From JAOUJD01 sp963726405 (lineage in GTDB: Bacteria; Pseudomonadota; Gammaproteobacteria; Burkholderiales; Burkholderiaceae_F), in NCBI GenBank assembly GCA_963726405.1, contig CAVSCF010000007.1, positions 62,001-126,000 on the forward strand: 64,000 nt of DNA, given 5' to 3'. A program made the position numbers and the translations under genes. Below, in pieces: positions 8,491 through 17,070 of this stretch (position 1 is the stretch's first letter; the number at the start of each line of letters is the position of its first letter). The notes below the pieces were generated by a model that made no database searches, was not told the origin of the DNA, and saw nothing but the letters and a program-made list of their open reading frames with translations.

Positions 8491-9290
8491 GCGCGCAACC
8501 CCAGGTCGGCGCCGTACGCCGCCGCCGGGTAGTGGAACTTGACCGGCCCGTCGGGCTCGCCCCGGATGAACTGGAGCACCTCCGGATCGTTCGAGGCCTG
8601 CACCTCGGCCGGCGTGCCGTGGCCGACGATGCGGCCGGCCGAGATCACGTAGACGTAGTCGCTGATCAGGAAGCACTCGTGCACGTCGTGCGAAACGACC
8701 AGCGACGTCGCGCCGGTGGCGTCGTTCAGCCGCCGGATCAGGTTCGCGGCCACGCCAAGCGAGATCGGGTCGAGCCCGGCGAACGGCTCGTCGTACATGA
8801 TCAGTTCCGGATCGAGCGCGATCGCGCGCGCGAGCGCCACCCGCCGCGCCATGCCGCCGGAAAGATCCGCCGGCTTCAGCTGCGCCGCGCCGCGCAGGCC
8901 GACCGCGTTCAGCTTCATCAGCACGAGGTCGCGGATCATCGGCTCCGGCAGCGTCGTGTGTTCGCGCAGAGGAAAGGCCACGTTGTCGAACACCGTGAGG
9001 TCGGTGAACAGCGCACCGAACTGGAAGAGCATGCCGACCCTGCGGCGAAGCGCGTACAGCGCGTCGCGATCGCGCGGGTTCACGTCAGCGCCGTCGAACG
9101 CGATCCGGCCTCGTTGCGGCGTGAGCGTGCCGCCGATCAGGCGCAGCAAGGTCGTCTTGCCGCAGCCCGAGCCGCCCATGATCGCGATCACCTTGCCCCG
9201 CGGAAAGCTCATGCTGACGTCCGACAGGATGACCCGTTGGTCATAGCCGAACGTCACATGGTCGATCTGGACGAGGTTGTCGTTCTTCAT
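8487..9290 (-). CDS. mlaF: Phospholipid transport ATPase MlaF
   Basis: A 267-residue ABC ATPase that powers MlaE. Walker A is GGSGCGKTT at about residues 39-47, signature LSGGMARR, Walker B LIMYDEPFAGLDP and switch SHDVHE. ATG 9290 gives a protein starting MKNDNLVQIDHV; no strong Shine-Dalgarno precedes it. This is the first gene of the mlaFEDACB run, so a promoter is expected in the 125-bp gap up to 9415, though I see no convincing box there. Confidence 0.95.
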   Translation of the reverse strand: MKNDNLVQIDHVTFGYDQRVILSDVSMSFPRGKVIAIMGGSGCGKTTLLRLIGGTLTPQRGRIAFDGADVNPRDRDALYALRRRVGMLFQFGALFTDLTVFDNVAFPLREHTTLPEPMIRDLVLMKLNAVGLRGAAQLKPADLSGGMARRVALARAIALDPELIMYDEPFAGLDPISLGVAANLIRRLNDATGATSLVVSHDVHECFLISDYVYVISAGRIVGHGTPAEVQASNDPEVLQFIRGEPDGPVKFHYPAAAYGADLGLRA

Positions 9291-9415
9291 TGTTGGGCAC
9301 GCCGTCCGACGCATTCGGTGGAGCGGCAGCGCCGATCTGGCGCGATCGGCGCAAAGAGCCGGCGATTGTCGCACGGGCAGCCGCCTGACAACGACGGGCG
9401 CGCCCGTACGAAGTA

Positions 9416-9838
9416 CTACGGCCGAGGCGTGACGATGCCGTTGCTGACAGCGACCCGATCGCCAGGCCGGTAGGTCGGCCGCTCCGTCACACGGATCGTG
9501 CGGTCGATCCCGTCTTCGAAGCGAACGACGACGTCCCAGACGGGGCGTTCCGTCGCCTTCGAGCCAACGGCGCTGCCGGCCATGCCGCCGCCAACCGCGC
9601 CCACGGTGGTCGCGATGGTCTGCCCGGTGCCGCCGCCGATCGTGCTGCCGAGCAACCCGCCGAGCACCGCCCCGCCGACGGCGCCAGCGACGTTGCCGGT
9701 CGTCGTGCCCTGCGCGCTCTCGGCGATCGATTGAACGACGCCATTGCCCGCGACACCGGCACCCGGCGGAACGCTCGCGCAACCGGCGAGCACGAACACG
9801 ATGACGAGCAGGACTGCGCGCAAAACTCCATGAATCAT
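9416..9838 (-). CDS. Glycine-zipper outer-membrane lipoprotein
   Basis: A 140-residue predicted lipoprotein with a signal peptide and lipobox VLAGC at about residue 20. Residues about 50-92 form a glycine-zipper double helix (AGAVGGAVLGGLLGSTIGGG and VGAVGGGMAGSAVGS), as in SlyB/Pcp/RcsF-associated lipoproteins. The C-terminal part (VWDVVVRFEDGIDRTIRV...YRPGDRVAVSNG) resembles the SlyB tail. The exact role is unknown; SlyB-type proteins stabilise outer-membrane complexes. It is the first gene beyond mlaF in the accessory block. Confidence 0.8.
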   Translation of the reverse strand: MIHGVLRAVLLVIVFVLAGCASVPPGAGVAGNGVVQSIAESAQGTTTGNVAGAVGGAVLGGLLGSTIGGGTGQTIATTVGAVGGGMAGSAVGSKATERPVWDVVVRFEDGIDRTIRVTERPTYRPGDRVAVSNGIVTPRP

Positions 9839-9955
9839 CGAATCACTCCCGGGTTCGACATCCCCACTAAGTTGAACATCTGTTCTCCCTTGTCGGGTTC
9901 TTCTTCACGGCCCCGCCGGCCGCGGGACCGCAGCGTAACAGCCGGCGGTCCTCGT

Positions 9956-10435
9956 TCAGCGGGTCGTCGGCGCCATGGGCCGACTCCGCTCGCGCCGGGC
10001 AAGTCCATGCAGTCTCAGTTCGTCGTCGTCCTCGGGGACCACGACGAAAGACCGGGTCACTTCCGCGGGAAGATCGCACGCGCGGCCCGACGCCAGTTCG
10101 ACGAACGTCCAGCAGGTCTCGCCGCGCGCGATCAGCTTGCGCTGACGCGTCATCGCGTAGCGGCGCACTGAAGTGCGCCGATCCCAGGTCGCGATCCAGG
10201 TGTAGACATCGAGCGCATCGCCGGCGAAGGCGGGGCGCAGATACTCGATGAAGTGGGTCGAAGCGACCCAGGCATTGCCGCCCTGGAAGTAGCGCTCCAT
10301 CGGCCAGCCCTGCGCCGCCGAGTGCTCGACCGCGATGTCCTCCATCCAGCGCAGGTACTCGCGGTTGTTGACGTGGCCGACGGCGTCGATGGATTCAGGG
10401 CCGACGACGATAGGGGTGTGGAAGATGCGGGGCAT
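9956..10435 (-). CDS. Hotdog-fold acyl-CoA thioesterase (4HBT type)
   Basis: A 159-residue hotdog-fold protein of the 4-hydroxybenzoyl-CoA thioesterase/YbgC type. The signature D-x-x-GHVNNREYLRWMED near residues 18-33 carries the catalytic Asp and the Asn-Asn of the family. It probably hydrolyses acyl-CoA thioesters; the substrate cannot be told from sequence. The gene stands alone: 117 bp separate it from the glycine-zipper gene and 251 bp from the Gln/Gly-rich gene. Confidence 0.82.
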   Translation of the reverse strand: MPRIFHTPIVVGPESIDAVGHVNNREYLRWMEDIAVEHSAAQGWPMERYFQGGNAWVASTHFIEYLRPAFAGDALDVYTWIATWDRRTSVRRYAMTRQRKLIARGETCWTFVELASGRACDLPAEVTRSFVVVPEDDDELRLHGLARRERSRPMAPTTR

Positions 10436-10686
10436 ACGTAGTGCCGTGCGCTGTGCGCAGGTGACACCGCGAATCTACCGGATCGCGCCAGGCGACTTGG
10501 CGCCGTTCCACGGATCGGAGAATTACATGCGCCCCTGACGCATCAGGGACGCTCTCGCGTTCGATAGCAATCACGCCCACGCCGGCCGCCGCGACCGGGG
10601 ACAGAAGGGAGGAGGGGATCGCGGCAGAAGCCAGCGGGGCGTGATCGGTTGTTGTCGCGCTATCGGATCAGAGCGCCGTTGGACGC
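10436..10686. other. Intergenic region with no clear feature
   Basis: 251 bp between the thioesterase gene and the end of the Gln/Gly-rich gene. I see no credible gene or terminator. A GGGGACAGAAGG string near 10595-10607 resembles GGGGACAGAG beside the transposase at 28637, but it is too short to call a related repeat. Confidence 0.3.
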
Positions 10687-11295
10687 TTACTTGCCGCCAG
10701 CGCCGCCGCCACCTCCGCCTCCGCCTCCACCTCCGCCACCGCCCCCACCGCCAGCTCCGCCGCCGCCGCCCGCGCCACCGGCACCAGCGCCAGCGCCGCC
10801 TCCCGCGCCTGCACCACTCCCTGCGCCACCTCCCGCGCCTGCACCACTACCTGCGCCCGGACCCGGGCCCGGACCTGGGCCTTGGCTCGCGCCAACCGGC
10901 CCCGCCGGGCTGGCCTGCGTCTGCGCGCGCGATTGCGACTGCTCGCGCGTCTGCTGCTGCATTTGCTGCGGCTGCTGCAGTTGTTCCCGCGTCTGCTGCT
11001 TCGTCTGCTGCTGCGTCTGCTGCTGTCGTCTGCTGCTGCGTCTGCTGCTTCGTCTGCTGCTGCGTCTGCTGCTGCAGTCTGCTCGCTGCGTCTGCTGCTG
11101 CGTCTGCTGCGGCGTCTGCTGCGGCGTCTGTTGCGGCTGTTGCAACTGCTCCCTCGTCTGTTGCTGTGTCTGTTGCTGTGTCTGTTCCCGGACCTGTTGC
11201 TGAACCTGCGCCTGGTTACTGGTCTGGCCCACTGTCGCCGTCGCCGTCACCGCAACTGCGGCTCCGATCACCGTCATCAAATATCTGCTGGTCAT
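10687..11295 (-). CDS. Secreted Gln-rich / Gly-rich low-complexity protein
   Basis: A 202-residue predicted secreted protein of no known family. Residues 1-23 look like a Sec signal peptide (MTSRYLMTVIGAAVAVTATA). Residues about 28-130 are QQQT-type repeats from a 12-bp DNA repeat, interrupted by a Ser-Arg-Arg-rich patch that is the same DNA read in another frame. Residues about 140-202 are Gly/Ala-rich and end in a poly-Gly run. ATG 11295 follows the stop of the sialidase-like gene by 10 bp, with AGGA right after that TAA, so the two are probably co-transcribed and coupled. Function unknown; a surface or matrix polymer-like role is only a guess. Confidence 0.6.
   Translation of the reverse strand: MTSRYLMTVIGAAVAVTATATVGQTSNQAQVQQQVREQTQQQTQQQTREQLQQPQQTPQQTPQQTQQQTQRADCSSRRSSRRSSRRSSRRQQQTQQQTKQQTREQLQQPQQMQQQTREQSQSRAQTQASPAGPVGASQGPGPGPGPGAGSGAGAGGGAGSGAGAGGGAGAGAGGAGGGGGAGGGGGGGGGGGGGGGGGAGGK
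10990..11136 (-). repeat. 12-bp tandem repeat (QQQT units) with +1 and +2 slips
   Basis: Twelve units related to CGTCTGCTGCTG on the plus strand encode Gln-Gln-Gln-Thr on the minus strand. Unit 3 (11014-11026) is 13 bp, and unit 7 with its neighbour (11063-11088) is 26 instead of 24 bp. The total excess is 3 bp, so the frame is lost and then restored, and the units between read Ser-Arg-Arg. Confidence 0.8.
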
Positions 11296-11305
11296 GTCGC
11301 GTCCT

Positions 11306-13807
11306 TTACGGTCGATTCCCGACCGGGTGCCGCCCCGCGGTCCCGACGGGTAAGTCTGTCCAGACGCTTCCCCGCGTCCAGGGTTTTGCTGCAGCGTGAC
11401 GCCGCTTCAAGCCAAGCAGCCCAAGCGCAGTCGTTAGGAGCAGTACTGGATCAAACGGCGCTTCCGAACGAGCCGCCGTGCATCCGCCTCCCGTGTCGGC
11501 TGCCGGTGAAGACGACGGCGGGGCTGCCGCTGGCGGATTCGTGGGCGTCGGCGTGGGGATCGGCGTCGGCGTGGGCGTCGGCGTGGGCGTCGGGGCCGGA
11601 GGCTGGATCGTTATCGGTGGATTGGCCGAAAGCTGGGCAGTCACGGCGACCGCCAAGGTGACTTCGTTGTCCGCGATGTTGCCGTCCGGTTCGTCACTCG
11701 TGCCTCGAATCGACAGCAGGTAAGTGCCTTCCTTGGCGCTCGTGATCCTCAGGCCCAGTGTCCCGCTCTGGCTGCGCGAGAGCGTGGGGATCGAGCACGT
11801 GAACGTCTGTCCAGTGATCGTGCAGCCACCCCCACTGCTGGCATCGACCAGGTCGAGCCCGGCCGATGATCTTCCGCTGAGCACCACCTTGCTGGCGTCG
11901 CCGGTGCCGCGGTTCACGACAGTCAGATTCAGCGCCAGTTGGGAGTTCGCCGGGACGGAGGCGTTGCCTGCCGCCAATACGAGATCCGGGAGATCGAACG
12001 GTTGTCCGTTAGCGAACATCGCCTCCTTCGTGTTCGGGTCGCCAGCCGTCTGCTCCCCCATCCAGAGCACCATCACCGACGAGCCGTCGGGCGTGGGCCT
12101 CAGCTGCGATTCGGATTGCCCGCCGGTCGTCGCCGACACCGGGACGAAGGGATCGAAGTTCAGCCCGAGATCGAGCGACCGGGAGACATAGACCCGACCC
12201 GATTGGCCGACAAGCGTGTTCGTCTCGGTCGCGTAGCAGACATAGAACGCGTTCGGGTTCTGCAGGTCGCCAGGATCCGGCGTGCCCGTCAGCGGATTCA
12301 CGATCGTCCCTGGAGTGGGCACCAGACGAGGCTCGACCACGGTGTTCACGGGCGAGTCGACGCCCGATAGATTGCGCGCCGCGCTCCAGCTGCCCGCCTC
12401 GCCATTGGTCGTGGACCGGGTGAAGTAGAGGTTGTAGTTGGCCGTCGGGACGGCGGTCTTCTCGGGATTCGCCGCGTCCATGTTCGGGGTCAGGTCATAG
12501 GCGAGCCCGACGAAGCTGCCCCGGATGATGGCGCGATGGGCGTTCGCGTTGCCGCCGAACCGCGCCACGTTGGTCATGTTCTGCGGCGTGTCGGCGAGGA
12601 TGTCGCTGGGCAGGAACCCGGTGGATCCGGGGCGCGCCGCCGCATCCGCGAGACCGCGCCGGACCATGATGTCCGAAGGCGCCGCCGGCGTAACCCAGGG
12701 CGTCTGCCGCCAGAGCACCACCGCGCGCAGGGGCGACGCTCCCGCAGCGGACGCCCCCTGCAGGAAGAACCGCACGCGGCGCGAATTCTGCGTGACGTCG
12801 CTGATGATGGTCCCCGAGGAATTCGCGTCATGCGCCGAATACGGGAAGGAGTGATAGACGACGCACTTACCGCCTGTGCCGCCCGGGCACGCCGTCTCTT
12901 CGTACGCCACGACGGCGGTCGATCCACTGACTTGCAGGTTCGGGCGCGATGCGCCGGGCTGACCCGTCCCGAAAACGTTGTTGTCGCTCAGTTGCGCGAC
13001 GTTGGCACGCAGCGTGATGCCATTGGGATTCGGCGCATGCGTGTACCAGATGTTCGTTCCTCCGGTGACGTGCGACCCCATGCCACCGTCCCCGCGGCCT
13101 TCGCCTTCGCCCGGTTGCAGTCCGGCAGGATCCTCCTGCCATGCCATCGCGAAGGCAGTCGCCGTTGAACTGCCGGACACCACTTCATTGATGGCGTCGC
13201 GCTCGCCGTTGGTCAACTGATGCACGTCCCACGTCGCCAGCGTGGGGTCGGTGGTCGTTGCCACCCAGACGCAGTGAAATGGCCGGTCCGCCGCGCCGTC
13301 ACCGTCGTAGTCTCCAGCGCCCTGGTCCGGGTTGACGTAGCTGCCCGCGTTCCCGGCAGCGGCCGGATTCTGCGGGCAATAGGCGCTGTTCCACGTGATC
13401 AGCACCGACGGTCCGGACGTGACGGGCGGCGCGAAGATGGTCGGCTTCTCGTTGTCGACCACGAACATGAACGAACCTATGGTGGTGATCGTCTGGCCCC
13501 CCGTCGGCGCGCCCGCCGCATCGCGCGACAGCAGCACGGGATCGGACCATGTCGCCCCCTCGTCGAACGAGTGGCGCGCGTACACGTTCTGTTGATTCAC
13601 CGGTCCATCGCCGTAGGTGAACAGCCAGACCTTCCTGAACACTCCGCCGTGCAGGTAGGCGAGCCGCACGACCTTGGCCTTCTCGGTCGGCGTTGCCGTT
13701 CGACTGACGTTCACTTCGGCGCCGAACCGCAGCGCGGTTGCGGCGTAGGCCGCGGCGGCGATCGCGCACAACGAAAGCGCCACTCCGGTCCTGAACTTGA
13801 CGGTCAT
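11306..13807 (-). CDS. Sialidase-like beta-propeller surface protein with JDVT-CTERM-type sorting signal
   Basis: An 833-residue exported protein. Signal peptide about 1-22; BNR/Asp-box-like repeats such as SFDEGATWSDPVLLS (about 79-93), YFTRSTTNGEAGSWS and VYVSRSLDLGLNFDPF point to a sialidase-type propeller without proof of catalysis. A CARDB-like domain follows (about 610-720), then a Pro-Thr linker (PTPTPTPTPTPIPTPTPT). The C-terminus has GGGC (Cys about 776), a hydrophobic segment DPVLLLTTALGLLGL and KRR, the layout of Cys-containing sorting signals such as JDVT-CTERM. Unusually 30 further residues follow KRR. ATG 13807 was chosen for its AAGGGGG Shine-Dalgarno and signal peptide; an open extension to 13918 has neither. 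The divergent protease gene is the likely processing partner. Confidence 0.75.
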   Translation of the reverse strand: MTVKFRTGVALSLCAIAAAAYAATALRFGAEVNVSRTATPTEKAKVVRLAYLHGGVFRKVWLFTYGDGPVNQQNVYARHSFDEGATWSDPVLLSRDAAGAPTGGQTITTIGSFMFVVDNEKPTIFAPPVTSGPSVLITWNSAYCPQNPAAAGNAGSYVNPDQGAGDYDGDGAADRPFHCVWVATTTDPTLATWDVHQLTNGERDAINEVVSGSSTATAFAMAWQEDPAGLQPGEGEGRGDGGMGSHVTGGTNIWYTHAPNPNGITLRANVAQLSDNNVFGTGQPGASRPNLQVSGSTAVVAYEETACPGGTGGKCVVYHSFPYSAHDANSSGTIISDVTQNSRRVRFFLQGASAAGASPLRAVVLWRQTPWVTPAAPSDIMVRRGLADAAARPGSTGFLPSDILADTPQNMTNVARFGGNANAHRAIIRGSFVGLAYDLTPNMDAANPEKTAVPTANYNLYFTRSTTNGEAGSWSAARNLSGVDSPVNTVVEPRLVPTPGTIVNPLTGTPDPGDLQNPNAFYVCYATETNTLVGQSGRVYVSRSLDLGLNFDPFVPVSATTGGQSESQLRPTPDGSSVMVLWMGEQTAGDPNTKEAMFANGQPFDLPDLVLAAGNASVPANSQLALNLTVVNRGTGDASKVVLSGRSSAGLDLVDASSGGGCTITGQTFTCSIPTLSRSQSGTLGLRITSAKEGTYLLSIRGTSDEPDGNIADNEVTLAVAVTAQLSANPPITIQPPAPTPTPTPTPTPIPTPTPTNPPAAAPPSSSPAADTGGGCTAARSEAPFDPVLLLTTALGLLGLKRRHAAAKPWTRGSVWTDLPVGTAGRHPVGNRP

Positions 13808-13968
13808 GATGACCCCCTTGTGACTTCGATCCGTGCGGAACGGACGGCACGGCGCCAGTCGGGCGCGGCCCTTGCGCCGCCTCGCCGCCGTGCCGTGCAT
13901 ACGGCCTCGTTCCAGCATTCAATGTCCACTTCATCAACACTTTCCCGCTCGCATGGCACCATCGCGGC
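13808..13968. promoter_or_regulatory. Divergent intergenic region of sorting substrate and protease
   Basis: 161 bp separate the starts of the sialidase-like gene (minus) and the CPBP protease gene (plus). Both must be transcribed from here or from within each other. Apart from the AAGGGGG Shine-Dalgarno of the minus-strand gene I could not assign boxes with confidence. Confidence 0.4.
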
Positions 13969-14475
13969 ATGTCGATCGACTCCGAACGCGACGCGCCGGC
14001 CACTCTTCTGCAAGCCGTCGGCATGCGCCCGCCCCCCGCGGGCTGGTGGCGGTGGCTGGGCGATTGGCACTTCGTGATCGCCGTCCTCGCCGCGGTCCCC
14101 GTGTGGATCGCACTCGGCCTGATGGCCGGGCACCGCATGCAGGTGGACTTCGCTCCCGGCGGGTTGATTTCTCTGCTCGTCGTGCGACCCTGCGTCGAGG
14201 AGTTCGCATTCCGGGGCGCCCTGCAGGGCTACCTGCTCGAACGCGGCGGGTCGCGCACCGTCGGGCCCTTGTCGATCGCAAATCTCGTCACGACGGCCAC
14301 TTTCGTGGCGCTGCACTTCACCGCGCAGCCGCCCGCGTGGGCACTCGCAGTCGCTATTCCATCCCTGCTGTTCGGGCATCTGCGCGAACGCTTCGGCAGC
14401 GTGTTGCCGCCCATCGCGCTGCATTCGATCTACAACGCCGGCTTCGCCCTCGCAGCCTGGCTGGTCCATTCCTGA
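13969..14475 (+). CDS. mrtJ: CPBP-family glutamic intramembrane protease (MrtJ-like)
   Basis: A 168-residue membrane protein with the CPBP (CAAX protease and bacteriocin-processing, Abi) signature: motif 1 EEFAFR at about residues 64-69 with the catalytic Glu-Glu and Arg, motif 2 FVALHF, and motif 3 HSIYNAG with His and Asn. It is short for the family, as are proteases dedicated to C-terminal sorting signals. The divergent neighbour carries a Cys-TM-Arg C-terminal signal, so I infer it cleaves and anchors that protein, as MrtJ does for JDVT-CTERM. The name rests on context plus motifs, not on a profile search. Other CPBP roles (immunity, general Abi) are possible. Confidence 0.72.
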   Translation: MSIDSERDAPATLLQAVGMRPPPAGWWRWLGDWHFVIAVLAAVPVWIALGLMAGHRMQVDFAPGGLISLLVVRPCVEEFAFRGALQGYLLERGGSRTVGPLSIANLVTTATFVALHFTAQPPAWALAVAIPSLLFGHLRERFGSVLPPIALHSIYNAGFALAAWLVHS

Positions 14476-14657
14476 CCGTGCCCCCGCCCGACCGTCCCCA
14501 AAGCAACTCCTGAGGGGCTGGTCGAATCGATGTGAAGCGGCCCCGTCCACCGCAGGGACGAGGCCGGAAGAAACGTGGCGTTCGAGGGCCGGGCGCACGA
14601 CCGGCATAAGACTGGTCGTGCTGCCCGTGCCCATCGTCATCGCCTCGAGCCCATCGC
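14476..14657. terminator. Spacer with hairpin 14595-14621 downstream of FN3 copy 1
   Basis: Between two convergent genes. The inverted repeat GCACGACCGG / CTGGTCGTGC (14595-14604 and 14612-14621, one G-T pair) has a 7-nt loop. An equivalent hairpin lies the same distance beyond FN3 copy 2, so the 3' flank was duplicated with the gene. There is no T-tract, so it is a candidate rather than a classic terminator. Confidence 0.45.
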
Positions 14658-16845
14658 TCAGTTCACGTTGATGATGACCGACGTGCTCAGCCCGTCCGCG
14701 GACAGCGTCGCACCGGCGTCGGCCTTGCTCACCATCTTGATGTGGTTCGGCACCTTCTCGGTACCCACCGTGGCCTCCGGATCGAGACTGAACGTGATCC
14801 GGTACTGCCCCGTCTTGTCGGGGACGCCCGTGACCGAGCTCAGCGAGAAGTTGTATCCGTAGACCACCAGGCCACCGACGTTCAGCTCGGCCGCGTACGC
14901 CTTGGCCGTGCTCGTGCCGCCGCCCTCGGACGTGGTGCCCCAGCCTTCATAGACGGCCTTGTCCACGATGACCACATCCGGGCCGCCGGACGTGGAGATC
15001 TTCTCGATCTTCAGCCGTGCGTTGATCGCGAACACGTTCCGCGTCGCCGACGCGTACGTCGACTTGTCGGTTCCCTGCAGCTCGGTGGTCTGCGAGCCCG
15101 ACAGCAGCTTCATCGTGTACGCCGTCATCGTGTCCGTCACGCCGGCGATGGTCGCGTCCTGCTTCAGCACCGTCTCGATGCGCACCAGCGAACTGGCCGT
15201 GTACGACTTGCTCAGCAGCGCATCACCCCAGTCGACGATCACCTCGAGCTGGCTGCCGGCCGCGTTGTTGCGCCATTCGGCCTGCCAGGTGCTCGCCGTC
15301 GCCTGCGGGTAGTACGTCACCCCGGCGATGGCCACCGCCGTGGCGCTCTCGTAGTACGGGAACGCCGTCAGCACCTCGGTCGACAGCGGCCGCAGTCCGG
15401 TGTTGAAGTCGAACGTCGGCAGCGTCGCGAACGGGCCGATCCCCGGCCAGGTTCCGCTGATCTTCGCGCCGGCCATGCCATACCCGTCCGCAAAGACCAC
15501 CGGGAACGACAGGTTGTTGCCAAACGATCCCGTCGTCTCGCCACCACCACCTCCGCCAGCCGTCCCGACCGTGGCCGTGACTTCGCCCGACGGCACGCTC
15601 TCGACGTCGGCAATGGCCGGCACAACGGCCGTCACGACGTAGTAGTAGGTCGTGCCCTTCGTCACTGTGGCGTCGATGAACGGCGCCGTCACGTTGGCAA
15701 ACTTGTTCGCCTTCGTCGCATCCTTGTAGTAGGACGCCAGACCCGGCAGCAGACCTCTGTACAGGTTGTAGCCCAGCTGGATCGGCGCAGTCGACGACGG
15801 GTAGTTCACGACGTCATACCACTGCACCGTCACCGTGGCCGAGTCCTTCGGCGCAATCGCCGTCACTCCCAGCGGAGCCGGCGGCGGCGGCGGCAGCGGC
15901 CGAGCCGATTTCTCGCTCGACGACGCACTCTCGCCCCCTGCCGAAATGGCGGTCACCACGTAGTGATACGTGTCGCCATTGATCAAGCCGGAGTGTTTGT
16001 AGCTCGTCGCAGTGATGGCGGGAATCTGCGTGACGCCTGCAGCCCCCGGAACGACGCCTGCGGTCTTCGACCAGTACAGGTTGTACGACGTCGCATTCAG
16101 CGACGGCGCCCAGGACAGCTGGACCTCGGCATTGCCGCTCGTCGCAGCCAGGCCGGCCGGCGCGCCAGGCGCGGGCGCCATCGGCGTCGCGACGACCTCC
16201 GCGGAGGCCTTGCCCTCACCGCCCGTGCTGACTGCCGTGACGATGTAGTAGTACTTGACGCCGTTCGTCAGGCTGGTGTGCAGATAGGTCGTCGTTCTGA
16301 GCCGGTCGATCTTCGTCACGCCATTGCCGTTCGGGACCACTCCGGCCGCCTTCGACCAGTGGATGTTGTACGAGTCCGCGCCGGAGACCGGCGACCACGA
16401 CAGCGTCACCGCCGTGTCACCCGACGTGGCGTTCACCGACAACGGTGCTGCGGGAACCGGCGCCACCGGCATCGCGCCCATCACGGACGACAACTCGCTT
16501 TCGCCTCCGGCGTTGCGGGCCGCGACTGCGTAATAGAGCAACTTCCCGTTAGTGAGCCCGGTGTGCTTGTACGGCGACACGGCGTTCGGAATCGCCGTCG
16601 CCGCTGGTCTTCGTCAGCGGGCTCGTTTCCGACCAGTACAGCGTGTAGGAGGTCGCACTCGCGACCGCCGACCACTGCACGGTGTTGATCGTGTCTCCCG
16701 GCTCCACCGACACACTGGTTGGAGCCGCCGGCACGGCCACTATTGGTTCGACGATCGGGGGCGGCGACGTGCTGTCGCTGCCTCCGCAACCCGCCAGCAC
16801 GCCGACGATCACGCCGGCTGCCAGTGCACGGATCCAGCTGTTCAT
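14658..16845 (-). pseudogene. Fibronectin type III repeat lipoprotein, copy 1 (frameshifted)
   Basis: Predicted surface lipoprotein with four FN3 domains and a roughly 300-residue beta-rich C-terminal domain of no family I recognise. The N-terminal piece starts at ATG 16845 after AGGAGG and has lipobox VLAGC at about residue 20. The frame breaks near 16589-16607: against copy 2 there is one extra base between the SETSP region and the PNAVSPYKH region, and the rest (YKHTGLTNGKLLYYAVAARN onward) is in another frame down to 14658. Corrected length would be 728 residues versus 733 in copy 2. The damage may be real decay of a redundant copy or a sequencing error; the downstream frame is otherwise clean for over 630 codons, which argues for a recent event or an error. 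Confidence 0.8.
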
Positions 16846-17070
16846 GAGTTCCTCCTGCTGGTGGATCAGAACCTCGTCTGCTCGGAAGCCTTCCTGCTGG
16901 ACACTCACTGCCGCCTGTGCTCCCTCGCCCCCTTCAACATCGAAACGGCCCCACCCTCTCTTGCGATGGACGGCGCCTGAAAATGTGCGGAGCCCTTGGC
17001 CGGCCGCACGACCGGGTCGTCTGCCCGGTCGTGCCAGCCCCTGCGGGTCCAGCTCCGCGATCAGCTCCTC
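16846..17070. terminator. Spacer between FN3 copies with hairpin 17006-17034
   Basis: The 225-bp spacer holds a perfect 11-bp stem (GCACGACCGGG / CCCGGTCGTGC, loop 7 nt) 37 bp beyond the stop of copy 2 and is the match of the hairpin beyond copy 1. It probably ends or stabilises the copy 2 transcript. The rest should contain the copy 1 promoter, which I could not define. Confidence 0.5.

Noticed and set aside
10990..11136. CRISPR-like array
   Set aside because: Repeats are 12 bp, contiguous, without spacers and in a coding frame, so this is a codon repeat.
10649..11203. Proline-rich plus-strand frame opposite the Gln/Gly-rich gene
   Set aside because: It is the complement of the Gly repeats, lacks a signal peptide, and the minus-strand frame has a signal peptide, Shine-Dalgarno and operon context.
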